Part shown: positions 47,831 through 61,599 of the stretch, piece after piece | Layout of the letters: every line of letters begins with the position of its first letter | Numbering within the stretch: the stretch's first letter is position 1 | Assembly: GCF_009389715.1 (NCBI RefSeq) | Contig: NC_052399.1 | Location: 15,007,646 to 15,071,645 of the forward strand | Direction of reading: 5' to 3' | Source of the DNA: Phoenix dactylifera | Taxonomy: Eukaryota > Streptophyta > Magnoliopsida > Arecales > Arecaceae | DNA: 64,000 nucleotides | Program-made: the position numbers and the translations under genes | The notes under the pieces: generated by a model | Database searches by the model: none | Told to the model about the DNA's origin: nothing | What the model saw: the letters and a program-made list of their open reading frames with translations, nothing else

Positions 47831-49852
47831 TCCACACAGAATGCAAGCAAAAGAGTTCAGAGATGGCTACCTAGAGTTGCTCATGAACAATTCATGCATT
47901 GGCTACCAAGATGGTCTTTAGTAGGACTATCATTTTTTTAGCACATTAAAAATATTCTTATATCTCGAGTCCGCTACCGAGATTCTTTGCAATGTGATCC
48001 CTGTGATTCTTACTTCTCAAGTCCCACCAGGCAAGGAACTTATAGTTAACAAGTCAGAAAGCTTGAAGTCCTAACTGCTGCTCCACAAGAATCCTTATCA
48101 CTGTCCCCAACTTAACTTGGCAGTCTGGCCCTCTGGAGAAACACCGCCGAAAGCATACAGCATCGAACCGATCACGGATTGAAAAACACATGCCCAACCA
48201 ATCTTGAAATAAATCTTTTCGCTTCACTTCTAATACTTGTTCATTGCTAGCCGAAAAATGAGAGCCAAGAGTTGGATTCATTTAGCTTTTCAGACTTCTG
48301 AACGGTCTAGAACTAAGTTCTGCTCCACTAAAGCCTGGCAAGTTAGCAGTCAATCATTACAGTGGTCGCTATGTCATTAACTTTGGTGGATCAAAAATAG
48401 GATATATGGTGGGAGGGCACGGAGTTTGCTCGCCCCACCCCTTCGTCGGCTTTTGCTTTTTGACTCTTATGAGTGCGCTCATACGCGTATGGTAAAGAAG
48501 AGAGAGTTTCTTCTGAGAGGGCCCGGAGGATGCCGACTCGGGAAAAAGGCCACGATCTAAGAATTTATGCAAGCTGTATGGGGATACGTTTGGCCGCCTG
48601 GATATATGAGCCTGGCCCATGTTGAGGAGAATGGGCCTATTGGCAAAGGGTTTCAGCACTAAATAGGGTAACTCTATTATGGCCATGGGTTTGGAGAGTG
48701 ATGGACAGCATGCTGCATCCCAGCCATCAGCAAGAACGTTGGCGCTGAGAATCCTAGGGAACATTGAAATTTTCAAGGTACATCGGAATGCATGAACGAC
48801 CAGCACAATTTCCTTTGACTTCATTAGATATGAGATTAGGGCATCGAAATTTTGAGATAGTTTGGAATATCGCTTAATCACACAAGATAACTTCTCTTCA
48901 AATCAGCCACTTGGACCATGATTTAGAGGCACCTTAGTCCTGATGGAACCCCACCGAAAAAATCTTTGACTCGTTAAATTTCAATTTATAGGAAAGTTTT
49001 ATACCGGTATCGAACCTGACATAAGATAAACAAGCCATTGATCTGAGCACAGAATTTGCAATAATGCCAAAACTATGCTGAAAAGCAATCCATATTAGGG
49101 ACCCGAGCACATTAAGGATAAACGACCATATGTATTAGCAGCCATTAATCTGAATTAGCTACAATATCTAGGAGTTTGATATTTTCTAATAAATTAGAAG
49201 AAAACAGGCAAGAATGATCAATTTGTGTCCTTTGATTTTCCTATTGTTGAACACCAAGCAGTGAAAACCTGTTAGCAAGGATAGGAGGAATACGTTCTCA
49301 TGCTACAGATATTCATCACCAATATATATCATATAGGGACACGAAATGGTCAGCAAGAGAGAGACGCTTGAGTTCAGTACCCAAAACTATACAGTTTCAT
49401 TACTGCAACCCATAAAAGAACTAAAAATAAGATTGACTGGGCAAGTTATGTTCCTTTATACAATTCAAAACTATACTAATTACGAAATAAACAAAGTACC
49501 AGAAAAACTAAAGATAGGAATAAGAGAACCAAAAGAAAATGACTGCAACCATGCTCGGTTACGAGCAATGTGGTTGGTTGCTCAAGGACCAACCAAAAAT
49601 ATCACCTATACAACATTACCTTACTTTCTTGTGCACGACCCTTGGATATCAATTTCTATCTATACAAAAAAAAAGGAACACCATGAAACCTATCCTTCAT
49701 TGACAATTTGATATATGCAATAGCACATCCATCACCTAAAAAGTGGATGCACCCAATCAGACAATTGCACCTCCAATTTCCCTCTCACGGTTTTGTACAC
49801 TTGAATACCTATAGAACAGTCAGCATTCACAACCACCTGTTTGCTGTAAACA
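47831..49852. other. Intergenic; 3' flank of the MEI2-like gene
   Basis: Two - strand frames (48281-48054 and 48881-48369, the latter 170 residues) have no recognisable domain or homolog and unlikely composition. 49300-49850 should include the 3' UTR of the MEI2-like gene, whose end could not be fixed. Confidence 0.4.
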
Positions 49853-52800
49853 CTACACTTTCGGTCCATTTTCAGGTAGGGTGTTCTCCTCTGGTTTCTC
49901 ACTTGGATTATTATTCTCTGTCGGACTTCCTGCCAGGTCGCCTCCTGAAACAGTCCCATCTTGAGGCCGCACACGAATGTTCATACCATTTAATGGAAAT
50001 GCTTCCTGAAAAACCCATTGCATTTCAGTGCATTTATCTCGCAAATACTAGAAATGAAAGCAAGAAATTCACATGATTTGAATAATAAATACAGAGGATA
50101 TGAGACTGTACTTTAAGTGCTGTATCCTCATGTATAAAAAGACCAGTCATTATATCATATAACAAATGTTACCTAGCATAAAAAAATTTGAGCAAAAATA
50201 ATACATATCATTTCATGTAATATTCCACGGTCAAATCTCACATCAAATAAGATGACTAAGAAGTTAGAGTTCATAAGTTTATATACAAAGTAATACAAAA
50301 CTTGCAAGGATAGACTATGGAGGAGTTGATCTTCCCTTAAATTTTAATCCATCAAAGACAGCATTCATAGAGCAAATGTTATGGAAAATCTAAGCATTCA
50401 ATGCCAACTGATGCAGTCAATGACATATGTTGGTTATGAAAAAAAAAGAAAACCTGCATATTTGAAAAAAGATAAATAACAAGTACTTTGTAGCCTGGAC
50501 ATTCGAAGCAATGCGGAAGGTCTTGGTGGATGGCAATGGCATAAGCAAAACATCATAGTTAATAGTTCTATCAGTTCCAGCATGGTCATATTAAACCTTC
50601 ACATACTAAATTTAAGGAATTCAACATGTACGTCCAGCATTCTGGTCGTATTTTAGATACCTGTACATCATTCTATGTTATGAATTTCAAAAAAAAAAAA
50701 AAAGACTTATTCATTTTACCTGATCACTAGCTTCAGGCCCCTCAGAATGGAAAACAATAGGGCGGCAACGCTTGTCCTCATTCATCAAGCTTGAGTTCTG
50801 GAAGTGGGCAACAAGTGCTGCTTTGCCCTGAATTCTAGCGTATGCCAATGAGGCAACCTTTTCACTGTTAAACTTTTCCCATTTTTTCCCATTAAATGCC
50901 TGTACATGAATCAAAAAGCTTAGCACAGTGTTTTTCAATTTCACAAGTTTTTATGAGTTAATTCTAGTTTATACTTCCAAATGTTAAGAAGCTAAATTCA
51001 GTACAGCAGAAATACTATGCCTTGTTTGAGGTTTAGATTGCTTAGACATGACTTCTTGTTTGTCAAATATAGGGTTCAAGCATATACTGTCATCATTTCA
51101 AAAGGCTTGATGACTATAATGTCAAAAGCAATCATAGGAGTGGAGGTAACACCTGATAAAACGAGATGATATGAGAAGGAGACACCATGTTTATAAATGC
51201 ATAACCAACATTGCATTTGTTCTGCACATTTGGAAGGTCAACATCAAATTCAGCTCAAGAAGGCATGGTCACAGTATCTTTTGCAAATTCACTGAAATTA
51301 CCTTAAAATCAATTGGCAAGTAGAGGAAGTCATAGGTACCCTTATGACTTTCATCTATGGTTGCTAACAACATCTTGGAGGTGTACCTGGAAAGCAATTA
51401 GCACACATCAGTATCTCCACTAAAACAAGGAAAATCTCTCATCAGCATAAGTTCACTATAACATCAATTTGATTACTTATTTGGGATGTTTTTTATCATT
51501 AGTGTTGTTCGGATATCTTCCCCACTGACAATTTTTTCCAAGTCAAGCTGATACTGCTTGATATCTACTTGACTCCCACTGTTGTCAACTCGGCGACTGC
51601 GACCCCGCTCAAGCAGACCCTCAATGCTAGCAGAACCTGGTCCAGGATAAGGAGCATTCCCAAAGAATGTATGGCCCAGTCTCTGTGAGGAAATCATTCT
51701 GAAATTAGGTGAACTATTACCAGATATATTTCCAGATAAAGCAATCCCAGGATTCATAGAGGCCCGAGCACTCATATTCATCATTAAGCTTCCATCATTT
51801 CGACCAATAGCCATATTTCCATATGCGACCTGGCTCATGAAAGATGTATCCTGTGACTCAGGAACAAAACCAAAGTGCCTTTCAAAAGGAAGACCAGAGG
51901 GAGCTGACCCCACATGATGGTGATGGTGAGAGTGTGATGGCCCAACGAAAGAACCATGGTGATTTGAATAAAGAAATCCCTGCCCTCGTGCATGGCCATT
52001 GGAAGCGAATGAGTGTCCGATAGATGGTGACTGCCAAGCAGATGATTGGGAATGCTCTGAATAAGGAGTTGGACTACCCCAGAGAAACTGGGGTCCACTC
52101 AATGTTCCAATCCCAGATGCATTTGAAGCTGAAAGACCAAAAGAAGATAGAGTTCCTGGACTTGAGCTCACAATTCCATTATTATGCCCTGGAAAGGAAT
52201 GAGAATGTTGAGATGCAACACCATGTGATGAGTTGCTATTAGAGACCGGCTCTACATGGTTACCCCTGTTTTGGTCTTTCCCAATTGGTGCAATTTTCAT
52301 AGAGTTTGACATCACAGGAGTTAGTACAGAAGCTGATCCAGGCAAATGGTTCCCACCCATAGGGCTCATTGATCCCCCAGCTGGGGATTTGCTGAGAGCT
52401 TGAAGTGGATTGTTATCACTTGGACTGCCATATTGAGCCCATGAACCTGTCATCAAAGAGGCATCCAACTCAGCTCGTGAAAAGAGGCAAAATTAAAGCA
52501 ACATAATGGCCATGACAGGTGCATGGGCCTCAACAAAGACTAAGAGCATTAAATGTACCTGGAGGAGAGTTGGTTATAGGTGATCCCAAATGATGCCTGT
52601 AAACTCTGGTTTCATCTTGTTCCAATTCATGAGTCAATTGCTGCATCAAGCTGAATTCAGGAAGTAAATTTTTTTAGGATTTTCACCACAAATTACTTTA
52701 AGAGGGATTAAAAATTAAAGCATAGCTCATGACACAAGCAGTAAACATGTCTTCCATATATCATAGCCAAAACCGACATGCCGTTTACACCATTTATATC

Positions 52801-55800
52801 ATGTAACACATAATTTCCCATCTGCATATTTTTATCTGCGTTACAAGAATGTGCAACCCGTGTAACATTGACAGGCATGCAAATGTGCATTCACACACAC
52901 AGCTTTACACAGTACTTTTTAGGAATAGGAAAGAATGAGTGATCAAGAACCAGAAATCAGTATGAAAAAATCCCCAATAAGAAACAAATCTGGACTGACT
53001 GATTCCACTAGAAGCAATCAACTCAGAGAAATTTATTTTGAAGAAATAATGAAAGGTGAAAACTTCAAAATGTAATAATTGAATAAGCATCCTTCCAACC
53101 AATTGCAAGCCTATGATCAACAGAAAATTTAAACCCCATAATCCTTTCCAGTTTGGTCTTATGAAAGGCACACAAATTGGTTGAACATAACAGGTCAGCA
53201 GGCCCACAAGAGGCGCTCATTGGCTTCAGGTAGAGATTCCCTTCACAAGCATTTGTTACATGCTTGACCTTATAAACCTACACATCCTAAGAGCTATACA
53301 CATGCCCCTCATCCAGACCACTTTGTAAGGTCTCAAATTTCTTCTAGCATAATTAAGATTTCCAGATCCCCATGTATCATCATTTTCAAAGTGGGATCCT
53401 ATTAATAATATACTAAAACATGTAGGACTTTTTTGGTAAGTAAAATTGTAGGATTCAAGAAAAAAAAAACAGATTATAAAATGAAATGTCAAATAAAGGG
53501 CATAATTATACCATGCCAAGTTATGACAGTAAAAACAGGCCCAGCCCTCACGTGGCTTGTACCACCATAATTTGGTAGAAAATCTCAGACAACAGATAGT
53601 AAATTAAAGAATCAACTTTAACTAAAACAATGTGCAAGGCTGAGTTCTCATATAGGTTGCAAAACTTTCTCAAGAGCAAAAAAATAGCAACACTTGGACT
53701 TCATTACTAGTAACACTCCCTTCATGCAACAAACAACCATGATTTCATTAAGAACATTTCTCAGTCTCAGAAGACACAGAAGTAGTAAACCCAGAATCAT
53801 TGACCACAGTTCTTGAATAACAGGAACAGGAATGCACTAATGTAATTTTGCAGGAATCTACAACTTATTGTGTCAGACTCAGGATAGAGTAACATACATC
53901 TTGAAAGAAACAATAGGGCTGTTTAGTTAACAAGGTTTATAAAAATGGGTAAATGAAAAGCTCAAAATGAATGAGTTTTACCAAATAGTTGTTTGATCGT
54001 TTCTGCAAAACTTGTTTTGGCAAAATTGACAAGTCATAAAACCTGAAAAGTGAATTTTATGAAAAACAGGTTTCTATCTTTTTTCCATAAAATCTGTTTT
54101 ACAGATAATCGTGTTTTGTGGATATACATTTTAGTAAAACTCACATGCAACCAACCAGCACCAATATTTCAGTTAGAAAAGTTTCTTTGCCCTGTTACAG
54201 GTGGAAAAGAGAACAGAAGTGAAAACAAAGATAGTCTGATTTGATCATCCTTTGATCAACAAACAATCATAAAATATTTGAATTCTTGAGTAAATAATGT
54301 AACTCTCAGACTAACCCAAAAAAAAAAAAAACTTAGATAGAACTACGTGATAAAAATAATAATAAAAAAAAGAATAACCAGAACCATGTAATACAAACTA
54401 AGTGCAGATGCAGAAACCAAATTGGCAAACATACTTTCTACGAGCTCCACCAGGACGGCTAGGTTCCAGCTTTATTCGTTTGCCAGCTATGTCACTCTTG
54501 TTCAATGCCCGAAGGGCAGCTTCTGCCGCTCTGACATCATAGAACTCAATAAATTTATGGTGCCGCTTGTGTGGAGTCTCTCTTATCTGCTTTATGCAAC
54601 AAGAATTTGCAACATGTCACACGAACAGATATGAAGCCAGAGTGAGTGAGAGAGAGAGAGAAAGAGATGGGGTTGAAAAAACAAACTTCCAACCTCTTTT
54701 ACTTCCCCATAAGCCCCGAATATTTCACGAAGGCCATCATTTGAAACTGATGGATCCAAATTAAAAATTACAAGAGTTCCTTGGTTCATATCTTTGTCTG
54801 ATGGATTATCCTGGTAGCAAAAATATCTATCAGAAGTGAGATAGGTTAAAGCATAAGTGTAATCAAATGAGAAGATATCTTCTATCAGACCTTGGGAATT
54901 GAAAAATGAATATCAAGCTTTCTCCGTCGTAAGGGTTTGTTTTGTAATGCACGCATGGCAGTTCGAGCAGATCGGATATCATAGTAAGATATCATCACAA
55001 ATCCCCTGTGCTTGCATGCAGTGTAAAGACTCCGGATGTCCCCAAATTGCTAACAAAATAAAGAATGTATAGAAAAATCATTCTACAAGAATTTACACAA
55101 CAAACAGAAAGGGCAAGAGCAAAGTTTACAATTTAGAAGAACACCCTACAAGAAGCAAAACTAACTGGATCAAACCAAGAACATAAGATTCATGATTGAC
55201 ATGATAGATGAATGCAGATACTAACTCGATGTCAAAGATAACAGTTCTCTACTAATAGTCACCCAGGGAAAACAACCATAATTGCATACCTTCATCCATA
55301 TGAGCAAAATTCTGAAAAATAAAACGATAATTAGAGAGTAGCAGTAGTTTTGTTCCACTTGCTTTATTGATTAGACCAGTATTCTACTTTCAACAAACAT
55401 TTACTAGTGGTTACAATATACTAAATGAGGGCCTAAGTATTTGATGTCATGCCCAAGCACAATTTACCATTGCTGACCTGTTCTGGGCACGTACCAGCAC
55501 AAAAAAAAATACATGGTACTACAAAGGACACACCAAGGGCACACCAAATTATAGTAGGAGTTTTGGGTGTACCAGGCTCCTAGTCGAAAGAAGACATGTT
55601 TTAAACAATCAAACAAGAATTGTGACTATTCAATTTCAACCAAGTCCGAAAAATCAAATATGACGATTATGCAATCAAGAAACTTTATACAGGTAAACAA
55701 TCAAGAAACAAAATGAAGCAGCAGCAACAATTGGATATGGAAAATCATGCATACCCTGGTAAACTATTGACCCAAGAAAATCAGAGTTTATCATGTGATG

Positions 55801-58800
55801 CATAGCGTATTGTGTATCAGTCCCTATCAATTGTTTTTATCCATATTATGGAAACACTGTCATATGAAGAAACTAGTAATTGGTAAAGAATATACACTTT
55901 CATATTGTTTTCCCAGAAAATTCTAAAGTATAGCATGCACAAACAAGTTACAGTTTATACAAGTTAATAGACAGAAGAGATACTTATTACTCAACAACCA
56001 GACCTGAAAATATAGCTCGATGTTCAAACGTGTCTTAAAGAGATGCCTGATAAATTTTTGTCATGCACAGTTGCAAGTTTTGAACAGAAGATGATGTCTA
56101 AAACAGTCAAAACACATCCTAGTGCCAAAAAAATGAAATGTTAAAACCAACAAAACATAACTCTAACATAACATCCAAAAATTTCCTTTACTAAGTTCCT
56201 GGAATTAGTCCTTTAGGCATCCTAAATCCTATAGTTCAATCAGTCAAGGGTTTCCCATGCTATCCAGCATTAGCTAAGCAGGAAAAATGTAAGACCATCT
56301 CCAAGAGTCTATCTGGTTTCTCCTGAATGAAATGTGTGACTATGACCTTTTACAAAGTGGCATATCAATAAATAAAAAAAAGGATTCAAAACCTTTTCTG
56401 TGTTCTGTGAGTGGTTACATTACTAGTAGCATCAGAAAAATAAGCTGAAAACAAACAATAGCAGCAACAATCTCAAAATGTAAATTTAACATTTCATCAA
56501 ATCCAACCATCCAAATCTAAGATAAATCAGTTTTTCTTAACCTTGTCTTATACATAAAGCAAGCTATAGAGAAGCTGGCAGAAAGTTAATAGCCTCGTAC
56601 ATATATTCACACGAGCACACAAGCATATACATACATAGTATATGTGAATACATGTGTCCAATCATAGCATATTCAGTGACAAAAAGATAAAGTTTTATAT
56701 CAGCCATGCTTCACAGCAATGGGGCATATAGGTTGACACCTTATTCTTCAATCAAGGAACAATGAGCAACAACATCAACATCAATAGTTTTATTTCTATT
56801 TATAACCAAAACAGTCACACTAATACTAAGGATCACGTCAGCAATATTAGCTCATGTTATCGCTGAGTCAAAAGCCTGGACACTAAAAAAATGGCACAAT
56901 TCTCATGATAAACAATGTATCTCATCCACAAAAGAAAATTATATCAAAACACCAAATCGTTTGGTCCTCAATTAACATATATATAATCATCTATGATCGG
57001 TTCAGCAAAGCTTGGCAATCTTACAGAAGCAAGGGGAAAAAATGACACTCCAAGCAGCCTCTAACTCAGAAGACAATCCATAACCCAATTTATATATTTT
57101 TTTAAGAGCGGTTATCAAGTACAACAGCACCTTTTAAGCATGCAGGCATCCTTTACAGCTTCCCAACTACACAATGGTCATACAACATGAAATAGGGCAT
57201 CTTTTGTCTAGTAACAGAAGGCACCATGACAAATACAAAACAGAGAGATGAAATAAGCTTAACATCACATTGGTTAAGTGGATTCCTTATCCTCGGCAAA
57301 AATAATAACAGCAGAAACAAATAGGAGAGTTGCCTATCATATTGCTAATATGATTAGTATTATTTCTTAAAAGATGGTTTATTGCCCCGAGGATAGATGC
57401 TTAAGAGCAAATGTTAAATGCATATACAAATATAGAGCAAAACTTTATACTGCTCCAACATGTACTTATAAAAACTGTAATAGTAAAACAGTTTTCAACT
57501 TTTCATCGTATGAAAAGTAATCTACAGAAAGACCAGATTTTCATAATGCAAAAATAAACTTTCTTATAAATCTGAATATTACACAAAGAGAAATGTATAT
57601 ACAAATTCAAAGCAAAGCTTTATATTGCTCCAATATGTAGTTATAAAATATATAATAGTAAAAAAGTTTTCATTGCGGGGAAGTAAGTAATCAATACAAA
57701 GACCAGATTTTTAATATGAAAATATACATTCTTATAATGCTGAATATTGTGCAAACTTCAAATATTACCTGTATATTAACATGGAAATCTATACACCAAT
57801 CACAAATAGGTGGAGATTGGGTACATGACTCTTTGGCTGAAGAGTCACTCACAAAGAGCCAAAGACATTCCCAATTTTGAAATACCACACAGACCAATAG
57901 GAGAAAACAGACAATATAAAGAGAATAAATGAGATTGGTGAAGCAGATCCACTGGAATACAAAATTACCAAAAATGAAATGAAATACTGCATGAAGCAAC
58001 AGGGAAACTGGAGCAACATGAAAAAAGAACCATGTCACACGTAATTTACCTCAAACAAAGACCGCAATTCTGAATCTTCAACATTACTATTAATGTTCCG
58101 CACAAATAAAGTTCTAGAAGGATGCTCTCCATATGGATGTTCCCCAGCAATAGTTCCAACACCATTTGGAAGGCTGTACTGATTAACCCCATTACCAGTA
58201 TAGCCATCAGCAATACTTGCCTTTGCCATCCCAATTGTGAGACTCTCTGTAGGATCAGAATCCAATTCTATACCCCCTCCACTGCCGAAAAGATCGTACT
58301 CTTCTAACTCATCCATATGACTAGGCAACCCCCTAAGGTCAAAATCATCCATAATTCCAGCTAAAAGCTCCTCTTCATCATCAGGTAACAGACTCCCAAT
58401 CCCTTGGAGGTCAATATCATCGACAGAATCCTTACCATCAATCTTTTTACTCAGATTATTTATTTCAGAAGGAACCTCATCTATCACTGAATAGCAACAC
58501 AAAGCATGCAAAAAATTAATCAATATAAAGTGGTCGGTACTCAACAATGTCACAAATAAACAGCTGCATACATTTCTCGTGTGGAAGAACAGGTAAGGAG
58601 CTTGAGAAAAGGCTTGCATCACTTGATCCATGATATGCATTAGATCCAGATGGAATTCCCCAGGCACTGCTTCTGACCTTCTGCATAGTCTTCACTGGAG
58701 GGATATTTGAAGGTCCTGTGGGATGTAATCGAACATAAAATTTCAATTTAGATTAAATGAATTTCTCTTTCCATGACTGAGAAACACGATAACTTTTGTA

Positions 58801-58843
58801 CTAATCTACCTGATGGTTTTAAACCACCCCACGACTGATCCAT
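49853..58843 (-). CDS. MEI2-like RNA-binding protein (three RRMs), 12 coding exons
   Basis: Coding exons in order: 58843-58810, 58715-58572, 58486-58050, 55049-54891, 54810-54694, 54586-54435, 52650-52559, 52473-51477, 51386-51302, 51221-51153, 50899-50720, 50005-49853. All introns are GT-AG and phases agree, giving 872 residues from MDQSWGGLKPSG to ENGPKV. RRM1 lies at about 184-258 (TLFVRNINSN, HRGFVMISYYD), RRM2 at about 269-342 (GTLVIFNLDP, HKFIEFYDVRAAEAAL), and the MEI2-type RRM3 at about 701-822 (TTLMIKNIPNK, CNVGYAFINM, FNGKKWEKFNSEKVA). A Ser/Gly/His-rich linker separates RRM2 and RRM3. Plant MEI2-like proteins bind RNA and act in meiosis and vegetative growth. The acceptor at 52474 (cacgag) is the least certain junction. 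Intron 3 is 3.0 kb. Confidence 0.93.
53917..54168. mobile_element. Possible MITE in intron 6 of the MEI2-like gene
   Basis: gggctgtttagttaac at the left end and caaccaaccagcacc at the right end are approximate inverted repeats of the gggctgtttggttgc type, with aata on both sides. The interior has paired ggttt/aaacc arms. Weakly supported. Confidence 0.4.
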
Positions 58844-58853
58844 GGCATCTACT

Positions 58854-59716
58854 CTGTATGTTGGCAAAAGAAGATAGATAGTTGAGGTAGAGCTGGAGAG
58901 AGATGTAAGTTTCAAGTTGCTACTATTTTACCAATATTACCATATCACAACAACTATGTAATCATTCAAGGTACTTTTTTTAAATTCTATTGTAAGTTTA
59001 TTGGATCCTTTCTTAAGAATAAAAACAGCACATAAAAAATATACATCTACACAGTATATATTGGAGTAAAAATCGAATAATCTGATTGGAAAACAACTTA
59101 TCGATTCAAACATGCCAGATTCCGCACGTTAAACGCACAGAATAGCTTTCCCCCGATTCCAAAGATCAGATGACCCAAATTGAACTCTAATATTACGAAA
59201 GCAGACAGCCAGAAATAACAGCAAGAGCACTAACTCTGTTACTAATAATATCCATCAGGTATGAGAGTGCTGGCTGACAATACCTTCAATCCGTCCAAGA
59301 AGCCACTAATTTATCATACAACAAAGAGAAAAACAACGGAATTTTATCAAAACCTCCGATTTTTCTCCGATTAAATATAAAAAATCTCAGAAAGAGCAAT
59401 GTAAGTCACAACAGCTCTCCCAAAACCGCGAATTTATCAAATACAAGTCCACACAAAACCACTAAAGACCAAGTAATTTTGAGCATCTAACAACAAAAAC
59501 TGCTCCTTGGTATGACTGATCAGAAAAATATAAGCACCAACGAAGGAATTTAAAGCAAAATCAAATCACACACTCCAAGTCCAAAACTTTTTAACAAATC
59601 ACATCAAACACATACGATCAAGTCCAAAAAAAACCTCCTTTCCTACAAACGTATCGCATGTCAAATCCCAAATAAACACCAAAAAAAATCAAAACCAAGA
59701 AGCAATAGTCCCTTAC
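58854..59716 (-). other. Probable 5' UTR intron of the MEI2-like gene
   Basis: On the - strand a strong donor (ctcg|gtaagg, 59717/59716) and an acceptor (catacag, ending 58854) lie 10 nt before the ATG. Nothing else coding is seen between them. Confidence 0.65.
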
Positions 59717-60010
59717 CGAGCACAACAACTCAGAACTGAGCCAAAGAACCCCGAACTCACCGAAACCAAAACCCTAGAGTGCGACTCTTCAATTCAAACC
59801 CTAGATTTCCCGAAAATCAAACTCCGAGACTACGCCCCCGCCTCAAAGCCGCCGCACGAACTCCAATTCCCAAAGACGATCCCTATTCCCCCAATTCGCG
59901 AGAGAAATCAGAGACAGAGAGCCCTCTTTCTCCAATCTTTCCTCTATTATTCGACTCGACTCCCTCCCCCCAATGCCCCAGAAAAAGAGAGCAAAAAGAG
60001 GGCGATGATT
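59717..60010 (-). other. Probable first, non-coding exon (5' UTR) of the MEI2-like gene
   Basis: GC-richer, with ct/ga-rich and ctagggttt words common in plant 5' leaders. The transcription start is placed only roughly. The long overlapping open frames here (to 60415) lack any domain. Confidence 0.55.
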
Positions 60011-61599
60011 GGAGGCGAGCGAGGTAAATAGAAGAAAGCGACGGGCAGAGAGAAAGAAAAAAGAGAGCGAGCGGGTTGGGAGAGAGAAGGGAGAGATGGG
60101 CATTGCATGCGCCGGGATTTTGCTGTATTTGAATCGCTTTTGGCGTCCGTTGACACAGCGTTGTTTCGGTGCTCCGTTCTCCGCTCGCTGCAGGCTATTC
60201 CCTGTTCGGCCGCGGACGGGATTAAATAGGGAATATCCTCGGGGATAATTTGGAAAGTTGTTAGAATAACACGACAGTGACGCGGTTGAACAGGGAATCT
60301 CCGGATTACCACGCTGACTATTCCCATGACGAAGGGGACCGAATAATCTTTCCTTTTGTTTTCTAGTCCTGTTAATTGATTGACTGTTGATTGCGGTGAT
60401 TAGCATTCTTTGCAACTATAGTACTATTCCCAATTATAAAATAGGCGAAGGTGGCTGGGGATAAGATAACTACGTAAGCACTGAATTATCTTTTATTATT
60501 ATTGTTAGATGATGAGGATGATGTGGCTCCTTGGGGGTAGTTGGGCATTGGATGCCGGTGGGTAAAGATGGCCTAGGTAGATAAATCAATAGGGCCTATT
60601 ACATGAAATTGGCTCGGTTGGCTTGATTCTCTAACGTGTCGGGTCAAATTTTTTTGAGCTGAAAGCTAAAGTTGTATGTTGATCATATTACACTTCGTCG
60701 TGTCGTGTTAAAAAAAATATTTATGTATTATTATAGATAATACAATATGGATAGATTTTATATATGTGATGTTTGAGTCAAGGTGCTTACGACGTGACTT
60801 GTATTCAGATTTTCAATTCAAATACAGTCGGTGTTTATTAGGCAGAGAGGCATAATTCATTTGCATCTGCTACGTCATGATAATTACTTGACTTGAGGTT
60901 GAATACATCAATTTTTTTAATAAAGATGGTTAGCTTATCACATGTCACACATAAAAGTGAGATGCATGACATACATAGATTTGGGTTCTCACTTGTGTTT
61001 ATTGAAAGCTTAATTAAGGTTCTTTGCCCTTGAGGATAGCTAAATGTTTTATTTTGGTATGTGCAATTAATATGGGAGTTTTTTTTATTCTCTTCGGAAA
61101 TATGCTGAATATATTTTGATGCAAGCTTTGCGCCCTAGTATGAATGTCCAACTTAGATGGATTTGATAGCATGGATTTGGCCACGTATCAAATTTTTCCT
61201 TAGCATTTTTGTGATGATGAGCGGCAATATTTTTCAGTTGAAATAGCTTATGATAATAATAGCTGAGTGATATAAATTTTCTCCTAACTTTTGCCATAAA
61301 GAGATCAAATATGATCGAGTTTGAACTCTAAATCCAAACTTCTATCTTCTTTCCATGTGACAATTGGTTTTACCTTGTTAAGTAAACTTTAATATGTTGA
61401 ATCTACATGCTATGAAAATTTAACCATGATAAAGATTACATCAATGTTAGTTTGCTATATGGTAAAAAAACAAAAATGAATTTTAAACCGGTGTTTTTTC
61501 ACTTGCTCTCACATTTGCATGGCGAGTTAGCCCACACATGCTTTTGCAAAATGTTGTTTGGATGTCTATGTCTCTTAAACGCCATTTATTAATATCCCT
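60011..61599. other. Promoter side and intergenic DNA, no gene seen
   Basis: 60011-60470 is upstream of the MEI2-like gene and should hold its promoter; no clear TATA box was found. 60470-61600 is AT-rich and without a supported frame. Confidence 0.4.

Noticed and set aside
48369..48881. 170-residue - strand frame
   Set aside because: No domain, no start context or splice support; surroundings are repeat-rich intergenic DNA.
59843..60415. 190-residue - strand frame upstream of the MEI2-like gene
   Set aside because: Overlaps the probable 5' UTR and promoter; low-complexity Ser/Phe/Arg content and no domain.
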